From the NCBI GenBank assembly GCA_029378245.1, contig JARKIF010000266.1, forward strand, positions 1-38,090: a stretch of DNA of 38,090 nt, written 5' to 3'. This document shows, piece by piece, positions 21,185-30,209 of this stretch. This DNA is from Roridomyces roridus (taxonomy: Eukaryota; Basidiomycota; Agaricomycetes; Agaricales; Mycenaceae). The number at the start of each line of letters is the position of its first letter. The stretch's first letter is position 1. A program made the position numbers and the translations under genes. Below the pieces are notes generated by a model that saw only the letters and a list, made by a program, of their open reading frames with translations, searched no databases and was not told the DNA's origin.

Positions 21185-24100
21185 CTACTGCCCTCCATCC
21201 AAAAACCCGTAAGGATCGTTATACAGCAACTGCGAGATCTGAGCCATCGTCTGCTCGTCAAACTGGGGGCCCGAAAACATGCCTTCGTCCCGAAACAACG
21301 CCCCAGAAACAAACAGGTCATTCCCACTCGCATGTCCCGCAAACGAATTCACTGGGCTGGAAGACATCGAGGTTCGCACCGAGTGGGAGCCAAGGTCCGA
21401 GCCCGATGAATGTGACGAGGCGTTGCCGGGAATGGTTAGGTTGCGGGATGCGTCGATCTAGACCCAGTTCAGTAAGGTGAGGATTAATTGAGGAGACACT
21501 AACAATCAGACGCTTGACTACACGCTCAAAGGGTTCTTCATCCGGAGCAGCGCGTTTGCGCGAAGGCTGAGACGACATTGTGGGTTCGACGGCTAGTAGA
21601 CCATCCAGTAATGCGATAGCATTTCGAGAGACGGCGGAAATGTGCTCCGCTGTCCTGGTTGAATTCTCAGTCTGGAGCGGATTCATTACAATGGGACCAC
21701 CCACTTGAACAAATCCAGTGCTTCCCGCAGCTGCACTCGCCGCGTCTCCAAGTCCGGCTGGCCTTCAGCCTTGGAATGACACAAATCGATAAATAGCACG
21801 ACCGCCTGCGACCATTGAGTCTCGGATGGAGCGACAAAAGGGGCATGGCTCACCGCAGCGAATCCATAAAACAGCGTAACCCACCACTTTAACAGGATCG
21901 CAGACTCTCCGTCTGATTTCAAGTAATCCAAAATGGCCGTGGCTGATTTCACACACTGAACTCGTGAATCGATCTGTCGCAAATTCGTAAGGCACACCCC
22001 GGCTCACAGAGAGAGAACGCACATATTTCCGATCCTTGTACCCTCGAAACAAATACGGCCGATGAAGCCGCAACCTGCGCGTCTCGCCCATAATCAGTGC
22101 AAGTGTGAGCTCAAAGGTCTTGGTTCCCGCCCCGGCTCCGTTAAAGTGCGAAGGGACATCTGCTAGGGTTGAAGATATCGTGTGGTCCATGTCGATGACG
22201 AAATTGTACCCTGTCGGCGCCTGCATGTTGTCTAGGATTTGCCGGTATAATTCGACGAAGCGGAGGCGACAGAGAGAAAATGTCATTTCCTGACCTCATT
22301 GGGTAAATGAAACAACGAAGGCAATAGAGCTGACCGTGTACACGTGTGGCGGTTGTGGAGAAAATGGCTTTCCGTCAACGAGATCGGCATCGTTAATGTT
22401 TGCTATGAAAGATATCACTACTCTGCCTTCTTTCCCGAAAGAAACCCTACATACCAGGTAAGCCAGTGTGGTTCTGACTGGGATGGATTGAGTAAGAACC
22501 GTTATGAGCCGCAGCCTGAGACCAATCATCCCAGATCTAGTGAAACAAATCAGCATATCCAAAGTCCTAAGGACTATGATCACCCACCAACAGCCACCAG
22601 ACCCTTCTCGCGACCTCACGCTTGACAACAGACCGCCAAGCGGCGGAATATTGTCGCCCATCACCCTCGGAACCTAGTCGTGAGATACCCAAATTTTGGG
22701 CTATCTGCAGCTTGGTTGAGCCAATATTTGAAATCAAAAGTTGATGCACCGACCTTGATAGCGGTGCCGAGTAGTGCCCAGTGAGCGCTAATACGAGGTT
22801 CGAGATCGAGCGATTTGAGTGAAAATGATGACATACTCGGATTCATCCAGGTTTTGCTGGTAAAGACCCATCAATCTGCGTTCCTCGTTCAGCATTGACT
22901 TCAAGCGGGCTGCCGAACATACATTATGCACTGTACATGCTCCAACGAGTGGGAACCGATGAATTCATCGTAATATATACACGCCTGAAGACATCTCAGT
23001 AACCAAAAACAATGCGAATGCCAACAACGAACTTGTGCAGCCGAATACATGTTCTTCGCGAGCTCAGACGCTGCCTCAAAACTGATTTCAAGCTGCTCGC
23101 GGATCGCGGGCTCGATCAAATGCAGGGCGAGACATAGAACCATGTAGTGCAAGGCGAGGAAGCCGACTCTGATTGCACTGATTTTGCGTGAGGCGACGTT
23201 GCGGATCAATTCTTCGCTCTGTGGATGATTAGATTTGCAGAGGGCCTCGGGCGGTTTACACCCACTTCGGCGATGAAGGATTGTTTGTGCATGACCTAGA
23301 AACGTCAGGTCTGGACAGGGTCCAGTGTGAGCATCTCTACCTTGGAATACCAGTCTAACCGATCAAACTGGGAGTAGGTGAAGTGCAAGTCGCGAAAAAA
23401 ACAGATAAACATACGTAAAATTGTATGAGAGTGCTTGTCTGTTCTTCCGGTAGCAGGCTCAGTGACGCAAGGAGTTTGCTCATCACATTCGTGGTAGGGT
23501 CGATCAGAAGCGCCAGTGGATGGCCACGCGGCACGCCTAACTGGGGAGCCTCAACTCGAGGAGAACGGGTCTCATCTGAATACGGCACGGCTTCCAGGTC
23601 TTGAGTAGCGCGTGTTTGGTTCACCCGGTGACCCATAGCAAAGTCCTGCCCAACAGTTAGCGGGACCTCAAAGAGTGATGAAGCACAAACTTCGAGCATC
23701 ATGGCCACATCTTCATCCGTTGTATTCGTGCCGAATGAGGAGCGGATGGTGGATGGTGCAGGCTGGGCAGCAGCAGCAGGCGAGCGGCATGGAGTTGGTA
23801 AATGTCCCGGTTCGTCAGGAGGAAGAGGGCTGGTTAGCTTCAAGACAGCGGCCTCAAGAGTGGCCACCCGATGCAACAAATCGTCGATATTCTCCGAAAC
23901 TGTTTTGGGCGGGCTTCAGATAAGCTTTTTAGTGGTGAATCCAGAACAACTCTCATCGCGCTCACATGTCCGCGATCTTGTCGACTTCTCTACAAGATTC
24001 GTTCTCGCCGCGCAGAATGCATGGGGCACAAGGGTATGACCGATTACCTGGACCGCTGATTAAGCAGGGTGGGTGTTGCCAACTTGCTCACACTTTATCT

Positions 24101-24202
24101 TCCGCTTTCTACCTAGAGAAACGAAATGTGAGAATCTGCGAGAGCTTGCAAGGAGGGAGACTTACATTGAAAGCAGCTCTGTATCGGTCGAGAGGTCGCC
24201 AT
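21185..24202 (-). CDS. Zn2Cys6 transcription factor with fungal-specific TF domain
   Basis: DNA-binding regulator; target genes unknown. Eighteen exons give 728 residues: 24166-24202, 24092-24112, 23966-24047, 23415-23913, 23341-23367, 23266-23295, 23033-23218, 22919-22984, 22837-22856, 22754-22787, 22588-22710, 22455-22536, 22335-22402, 22023-22289, 21854-21973, 21705-21805, 21504-21654 and 21185-21457. The zinc cluster is Cys10, 13, 20, 26, 29, 38 (C-x2-C-x6-C-x5-C-x2-C-x8-C) and is spread over exons 1-3; codons for Cys13 and Cys20 are both split T|GT by introns. The coiled-coil-like LLHRVATLEAAVLKL follows. The middle region shows the fungal TF signature (HWALLGTAIK, KREVARRVWWLL, LPANINDADL, YTEMTFSLCRLRFVELYRQIL). 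Every junction keeps phase, which supports the model. Confidence 0.87.
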
Positions 24203-25083
24203 TACCGTCACTGGTAGACGGATCTCGACGACTATAAAGCGCCTTTCCGGACCGAAAGCAACCGAGTGGACACCGTGCGATGTGGGGAAAAGTTGCTCTC
24301 ATTTGAACCTTCAACGAGCACCGACAGTGTCTGCTTTTCATGAGTGGGAAAGAGTAAGATGCGCTTCCAATTAAACCGAAAAATCCTGGAAAGAAACGAA
24401 GGACCTCCGAACCGTCGAAAAAATACCGTCTGACGGGCAACTGACGGGCATGGAGCGCGTATTGATTACCGTGTTCTATTCAAGCTACGTCGGCGATAGA
24501 ATGGTATCGGTTCTCGCGCCCAGAGCATCTTGGAAAATGGACGACCATTTGAAGATGCGATTCAGCTGGGAGAGGAAGAAGAACGGTCGAGACAAGTTAA
24601 GTAGTAGCAAAGTGGCGGCGGCGGCCGGCCCGGTTGTTGATGCACAGCTCTCCATCAAACTCAACTCGATCCTGGACCGTTCAACTTGAAGGGCCTTATT
24701 TCTACGCTCACTACGCCGCGCCCAGCATCGAAGAACTCTCACAGGCCGATTAAATCAGTCATATGCTCCCGCTGCGGACTCCCGAGATGCGTCAACCATT
24801 CATTCGCGGCGCCTCAACTTGCCATGCGGACTTGGGTCGACCTCACAACCAACTGTTCTTTGTTCAATTTTGAATCGGAGAGCCTCCTCGAATCCACAAG
24901 TAGCGCCTCGCTGACAGTCCTTACGGGCATGTCGGGTTCAGGCGCCTCAATAAGCAGCTCATTGCTCAGTCAGCCTTGCCTCTATAGTATTCTGGGGAGC
25001 CATAGGAATATAAAAGCCTCCAAATCCTGCAGGATGGTACAAGACCTCACCTAGTCACTGAAAGCCTCAGCACTCAACTCAGA
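24203..25083. other. Divergent promoter region between the Zn2Cys6 gene and YCII copy 1
   Basis: About 880 bases separating two divergently transcribed genes. A TATA-like TTTATA on the minus strand lies about 30 bp upstream of the transcription factor ATG (near 24232-24239). The right end holds the YCII promoter block listed separately. A motif at 24796-24813 recurs at 25642-25659 ahead of YCII copy 2 with one mismatch in 18. No coding sequence was recognised. Confidence 0.55.
24965..25018 (+). promoter_or_regulatory. Conserved promoter block of YCII copy 1
   Basis: CTCAGTCAGCCT at 24965-24976 and TATAAAAGCC at 25009-25018. Both are identical in sequence and order ahead of all three YCII copies. 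The TATA element is 75 bp from the ATG. The first motif resembles bZIP/AP-1-type half sites, but its binding factor is unknown. Confidence 0.7.
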
Positions 25084-25518
25084 ATGGCGCGCAAATTCAT
25101 GTTTTTCGGCCCCTATATTACCACTCCCAACGCGGCCGAGCTGCGGCTACGCCTCCTCCCTCAGCACCAAGCAGACATCAAGAGCCGCCCTCAAATGATC
25201 AGTACGTCTACTTATGAACACCCACAGAAAAGTTAACTGAAACCGTATGCCATAGAATTTGGCGGTCCGTTCTTCACGGACGAAGGGGCGGGCGAGGATG
25301 CCGCCGAGCGCGCGTATGGGGGGACCTTTTTCCCTATGGAAGCTGAGAGCTATGCTGCTGCGCGAGAGATCATCGAGTCTGATTTGTATTACAAAGACGG
25401 TCTGGTACGTTCGATTCCTATATTCTTCTGTTCGTGGTTCCCTGACGACCTCGGGCAGTGGGATGTTAAGAATATCAAGTTGGTGGAGTATACCCCGCTG
25501 TTGGGGTATCCATTTTAG
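25084..25518 (+). CDS. YCII-domain protein, tandem copy 1
   Basis: Small ferredoxin-like alpha/beta fold; bacterial YciI relatives form dimers and the biochemical role is generally unknown. Exons 25084-25201, 25256-25404 and 25459-25518; 108 residues. Family features: N-terminal beta strand RKFMFFGPYITT, RLRLLPQHQADI, GGPFFTDEGAG, GGTFFPMEAESYAAAREIIESD, then LYYKDGLWDV and the ending YTPLLGYPF. The intron phases (1 then 0) and exon sizes 118/149/60 nt are identical in all three copies, so the array arose by tandem duplication. No signal peptide, probably cytosolic. Confidence 0.88.
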
Positions 25519-25785
25519 CGTAACAATGACAAACGTTCCTCCTCTTGAATCTGAACGGCTGCGAATCTGCTCACAAGACCCGAAAAACGATTTTCGACGC
25601 GTTCAGTATTACCTCTCTCGCCATGTGGGTTCCCGGGACGCCCATTCATTCGCAGCGCCCATATTCGATCTCAGAATCAACTCCTTCCTTCCTCAAATCC
25701 GTAAGCAGCGGCCCGCTGAGAATACACCCGGAGAGACAACCAGGGAACTGCTGCCTCGGTGAGCAGCTCGGTCATTGACATTCTG
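25519..25785. other. Spac­er between YCII copies 1 and 2
   Basis: Non-coding. It contains the second copy of an 18-base motif (25642-25659) also present upstream of copy 1. Otherwise nothing is recognised before the promoter block of copy 2. Confidence 0.5.
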
Positions 25786-25859
25786 CTCAGTCAGCCTCGA
25801 GTGTGTGTGTGCATCCTCGGGGCGGCCGGGCCACCCATGGCCATAGGGGTATAAAAGCC
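25786..25859 (+). promoter_or_regulatory. Conserved promoter block of YCII copy 2
   Basis: CTCAGTCAGCCT at 25786-25797 and TATAAAAGCC at 25850-25859, 55 bp before the ATG. A short GT run follows the first motif, and ATCCTCGG (25813-25820) is shared with copy 3. Confidence 0.7.
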
Positions 25860-25904
25860 TCTGTCTTTCCTGCAGAATCGTCAGAGCTTTCAAGTCCAAC
25901 ACAA

Positions 25905-26331
25905 ATGGCACGCAAATTCGTGTTCCTCGGGCCCTACATTACCACTCCGAACGCCGCTGCGCTGCGTCTGCGCCTCGTCTCTCAGCACCGGGCAGAGCTC
26001 AAGAGTCGTCCTGAAGTGATCAGTATGTCTACGCGCTGGGACTTTTTTCACTGAATTCATTTTCCCATAGAAATGGGCGGTCCATTCTTCGCGGACGAAG
26101 GGGCGGGCGAGGATGCCACCGAGCGCACGGTTGGGGGGACCTTCTTCCTTATGGAAGCAGAGAACTACGCTGCTGCGCGAGAGGTTATCGAGTCTGATGT
26201 GTTCTACAAAGACGGTTTGGTACGTTTCGTTTCCTAGCTTCTTTAGTGGTTTACTAACGATTTTTGGGTAGTGGGATGTCTCGAATATGAAGCTGGTGGA
26301 ATATAACCCGTTGTTGGGGTATCCATTTTAG
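25905..26331 (+). CDS. YCII-domain protein, tandem copy 2
   Basis: Exons 25905-26022, 26071-26219 and 26272-26331; 108 residues. Same architecture as its neighbours: RKFVFLGPYITT, VSQHRAELKSRP, GGPFFADEGAG, GGTFFLMEAENYAAAREVIESD, VFYKDGLWDV and YNPLLGYPF. Copies 1 and 2 are most alike in the N-terminal exon and in the acidic loop (DEGAGEDA), suggesting they separated last. No lesion was seen; it should be functional if transcribed. Confidence 0.88.
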
Positions 26332-26489
26332 CTGCAGAAAATTGCCAGTGACAATGAAAACCATTCCTTCATCTTGATTCTGCACGTTCACTGCGAATAC
26401 CACGTCTCCTGATCCAGTCTATCGCAGGACCTATCCCTCGAGAAGAAGCACTAACCATCTAGTCGCATCAGAAAGTTCGTCTAGCCTGC

Positions 26490-26554
26490 CTCAGTCAGCC
26501 TTGCGTATATCCTCGGGCCCTGCTTAGAAGCTTAGCACTCGCAGTATAAAAGCC
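26490..26554 (+). promoter_or_regulatory. Conserved promoter block of YCII copy 3
   Basis: CTCAGTCAGCCT at 26490-26501 and TATAAAAGCC at 26545-26554, 47 bp before the ATG. The rest of the upstream region has diverged from copies 1 and 2, which makes the two retained motifs stand out. Confidence 0.7.
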
Positions 26555-26601
26555 CTCTCACCCTCAGCCAGTTCCCCACCAGCCCACTCAGCCCAACTCA
26601 A

Positions 26602-27055
26602 ATGACACGCAAATTCATATTTTTCGGTCCCTACATCACCACCCCGAACGCATCGGAGCTCCGGCTCCGACTCCTCCCTCAGCACCTCGAAGATCTAGCG
26701 AGTCGGCCTCATATCGTCAGTGCGTATCGTCGTTGGGATCTTTCAAGTTTCAATTCACTCTTACTTACTTATATATGATTACAGAATTCGGTGGCCCCTT
26801 CTTCACAGACGGCGGTGCGGGCGAGGACGACCCGGAGCGCAACTACGGGGGGACGTTCTTCCTGATGGAATCTGAGGATCACGCTGCGGCGCGCGAGATT
26901 ATTCAGTCGGACGTATACTTCAAAGGCGGCTTGGTACGTTCGTTTCCTACTTTTTCCCTGCTATTTCGAATTCTGAGTCTGACGAGCTGGGACAGTGGGA
27001 TAGACCAAATATCATACTGGTGGAATATACACCGTTGATGGGGTATCCGTTCTAG
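26602..27055 (+). CDS. YCII-domain protein, tandem copy 3
   Basis: Exons 26602-26719, 26785-26933 and 26996-27055; 108 residues. Most diverged copy: RKFIFFGPYITT, LPQHLEDLASRP, GGPFFTDGGAGEDD, GGTFFLMESEDHAAAREIIQSD, VYFKGGLWDRPN, YTPLMGYPF. Its introns are longer (65 and 62 nt versus 48-54). The reading frame is intact and length-identical to the others, so purifying selection is likely still acting. Members may form homo- or hetero-dimers (inference from the fold). Confidence 0.88.
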
Positions 27056-27305
27056 CAGCAGTAAGAAGAATGTTTTCCTGCGGGGTGGGGTCGAAAATAC
27101 AAGCGATGTTGTCTATGTTATACAAGTGTGGACTGGTATATATATCATGCTGCCGAAAGGGTCCCGACCGATGCAAGCCTGGCACCGTGCTCAACACGCC
27201 CAGGCATCGCGTGCCGCCCTCCCGGAGAGGTGTTGTGTATTGGCGAAAAACGCCGAAAAAAGGTGTTGTGATGTGTGGTGTCCGTCATGCCTCCCCTCCC
27301 GCTCC

Positions 27306-27548
27306 CTACTTGCGCGCCGTCATCATCATCGAAAAGCGCTTCACGCCGCTGCCCTGCCCGGCTGGTGGCTGCGTGCCCGTGCCCGTGGAAGAGGGCGCAG
27401 CAAGTTGGGCGTACATGCTATGCGTGTCACGCGGTGACTGGGCGTGGTGGAGCGTCCCGAACGCATTGGGCGACGTGGCGCCGACGGGGAAGAGCCCGTA
27501 TGCGGGCGCGCTCGTGGCTGGACCGTATTTCGTGTAAGTCGTCGACAT
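27306..27548 (-). CDS. Possible small 80-residue protein
   Basis: Open frame from ATG at 27548 to the stop at 27306. Not recognised. The sequence is Ser/Thr/Pro/Ala/Gly-rich (MSTTYTKYGPATSAPAYG...), without transmembrane segment or known motif, and ends with the basic KRFSMMMTARK. Support comes from the true ATG and from the CA/CT-rich leader just upstream (CACCAACCAACCAAACC before the ATG), typical of fungal 5' UTRs. Composition could also arise by chance in a GC-rich region. Confidence 0.35.
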   Translation of the reverse strand: MSTTYTKYGPATSAPAYGLFPVGATSPNAFGTLHHAQSPRDTHSMYAQLAAPSSTGTGTQPPAGQGSGVKRFSMMMTARK

Positions 27549-28802
27549 GGTTTGGTTGGTTGGTGGTGAATGTGAATAAGATTAGGCGTGGTGTGGTGGG
27601 TTGGATAAAAAATGAATGAATGTGCAGGTGGAAAACGATATGCGTATGCGGATGCGAGCGAGAAATTAAGTGGTGGGTCGTGAGGGGGGGTAGACTGGGG
27701 GGGAGGTCGTGTGGGCGCGAGTGTATCCTCCGGGATAATAAGGCAAAGTATGACAATAGCGAGGAAGCGCGGAGTCGCGTCTTATTGTCTTGCTGCCAGA
27801 ATACGCGTGAAGCTCAGGGGGGCTGGGCTCTCACTGATGTCTAGTGAATCATGTTGCGTTTAAATACGCCGGCAATGCTCTCGTGTTCGAGGAGAGTACA
27901 AGGGCACTTCCCGTTGAGTCCTAGCTGTGGGATTGGCATCAATGAATATCGCAAGTGTAACAAGGAACTCGCCGAAAGGAGATGTCCGTCCTTGTAATTG
28001 TCTCGGGCACGAGACTCTCACATCCGTTTCGAGAACAAGACAAGAAGGAACGCCGCGGAAGTACATAATTTGGCGGCAAGTCCTCCGTTCTCGTGAAAAT
28101 GAATGAGATATGCCGTGAATTACCTCGACGCGTCGAATGTTGTGACTCTGAGAATCGCATAAGAGCTGTACCAAATCCTTATAGCCAGCACGGCCCATCT
28201 ACTTGACAATTGAATCGCAGGCGGGTGACTCTTTCGAGTGTCGTGGGGAGCATCAACTAGAACGGGCTTGCTGGCCGACTGTGCGAGCGGGCGGTGTTGC
28301 TTCCTTTCCTTTGAACATGTTCAGACTCTCGGGTTCTTGCTCGAAAATGTGAGCAAGTTTAGGAAGGAAGGAAGGAGGGGATTAACTTGCGTTGTGAGCA
28401 CTGAGCGAAGCAACCGACTCGGAATGTCGCGATGTAGTGGGCCGGCAGCTGGGCATTGAGGGCGCCATGATAAAATGCGCTCAGGCTACCGCGTTCAAAC
28501 CTATCGGCACCAGCAAGATTTCGCGTCGTTTTTCCAAAGCCCGAGCCACCAGAAAAAAGATCTTCAATCCAGAGCGCGTCACGGTTAGGCGCGTCCTAAA
28601 TTAGTCCCGAGCGCGTCTTGCAGTAAGGTAATAATTGATGGACCACAGAAAGCCTCAAGTCTTCAAGCCACCAGCCTCAAAGCCCCAGATAACGTGTAAA
28701 ATACGCGCGCGACAATGGGAGGTTTGAGAAAGGCGGTCTTTGTTTCAAATCGTTTATTGATGAATCATCCATCCCCTGGCACGCTCTTTTCCTCCCGCCA
28801 CC
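27549..28802. other. Long intergenic region before the ING gene
   Basis: About 1.25 kb. One minus-strand frame begins with ATG at 28198 and could be spliced, but it shows no recognisable motif. The last 70 bases before 28803 are pyrimidine-rich, as expected for the ING gene leader. No repeat or RNA gene was identified. Confidence 0.5.
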
Positions 28803-30147
28803 ATGTCAGGCTCCTCCCCAGAATACTCCTTCGCCCTTCTAGGAGAGTGCCAACAAACGCTCGATGCACTCCCCATCGACCTCTCCCGCAACTTTGCAGA
28901 ACTACGAGAACTCGATGCCGTTCTCAATAATTTCCACATGAGCGTCACCGCCAAGCTCACCGCGCTCACGCAGATGATAGAGCAGGGCCAAGGGACTCAT
29001 GATCAGCGTCTGTGGTTGTTGATGGATCTCGCAGAGGAGGCGAGTCGGATGAAACATGGCAGCGATGACAAGGTCCGTGCACGCCTCAAATCCACACATC
29101 CATTCGCTGACCTCGCCAGATCCGCGTTGCCTCCCAAGCTGCAGACACACTCAAATCTCACAGCCAGCACCTGCGTTCCCTTGTGGAGAACATCCCTGGC
29201 TTTGACCCAACTACTCTCAATTGGCGCACCACATACCCACATGTTGCCACTCGCTCGTTCATGCCCCCAACTTTGCCCGAGACCAGGAGGCGCCGACAGG
29301 GCTTCGCGTCCCTCCTTGCTCCCGAGCCCACTCCACTGAAACGCAAGAGAGGTGCAAAGGACGAGGATCAGTCTCCAAAGAAGGTGGCCGACGGTGCCCC
29401 TCGCGGCCGCGGTGGCAGGAAGAAGTGCGTTTTGCCCCAATCTTGTCCTATCTCATACCGACCTTTTTTCACAGAATCGAACGCCCGCCGTCGCCTACTG
29501 AATCCGTCGTCTCCATCACTTCGCACATGCCTCCTACCCGCCCCTCGATGACCTCCCGTGCCTCGAGTAGTACCGTCGCCAAACGCACGACGCGCCCTGT
29601 CCGCGGTGCAAGTGGCCAACCTGATTACTACGACCAGCCTAATGCAGGTCCCTCCCGCCTCCCCCCGTCCTCTGCCCATCCCTCTCTCGCCTACCAACAA
29701 CATCCCAACGGCAATGGCCATGCTACCCCATTCGATCTCCGCCACACCCAGGGAACGCCAGCACCAGATTGGGTGCCCCCACACGCTGCGCAAATGCTCG
29801 AAGGGCCCGGCATGTCCATTTCCGTTCCTCACACGCACGCCGTTGCTCCCCCTTCTTCCGGCGGTGGTCCCGGCGACGCGCCGAATGCCAACAGCACCGA
29901 CGCAGGCGGCGACGGCGAGGCAGATGGAGACGATACTCTGTACTGTTTCTGTCAACGCGTCTCGTTTGGGCAGATGATCGCGTGCGACGACTCGAATTGT
30001 CAGTGGGAGTGGTTCCATATCGCGTGCATTGGACTCCAGGAACCGCCTGATGGACGTTGGTTTTGTGAATCTTGCAAGGGCAAACGGGGTGGGAAGCGTC
30101 CTGGGCGTGGTGGAAGGAGAAAGGGCGGTGGTCGAGCTGCAAGATGA
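28803..30147 (+). CDS. ING-family PHD-finger protein (chromatin reader)
   Basis: ING/Yng proteins are subunits of histone acetyltransferase or deacetylase complexes and read H3K4me3. Exons 28803-29072, 29120-29424 and 29475-30147; 415 residues. N-terminal ING helix region: CQQTLDALPIDLSRNFAELREL, then IRVASQAADTLKSH. A long disordered Pro/Ser/Gly linker follows. The C-terminal PHD finger (about residues 349-392) has the C4HC3 order: CFC, MIACDDSNCQWEWFHIAC, GRWFCESC, with the aromatic cage Trp in WEWFH. The basic tail KRPGRGGRRKGGGR resembles the polybasic region of ING proteins. Which Yng subtype it is cannot be fixed from sequence alone. It converges on FIP1 with 62 bp between stops. Confidence 0.94.
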
Positions 30148-30209
30148 ATGAATACACGACAAGTATGTAAGTAATTGTATGTATCGTAGCGAAAACACGC
30201 GTAATAAAT

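Noticed and set aside
24965..24976. Calling CTCAGTCAGCCT a Yap1/AP-1 binding site
   Set aside because: It is similar to bZIP-type sites but matches no consensus exactly. I report it only as a conserved promoter motif.
27860..28198. Minus-strand open frame starting with ATG at 28198, possibly with one intron
   Set aside because: No recognisable motif, no supporting leader, and alternative splices give different products equally well. Not strong enough to call a gene.
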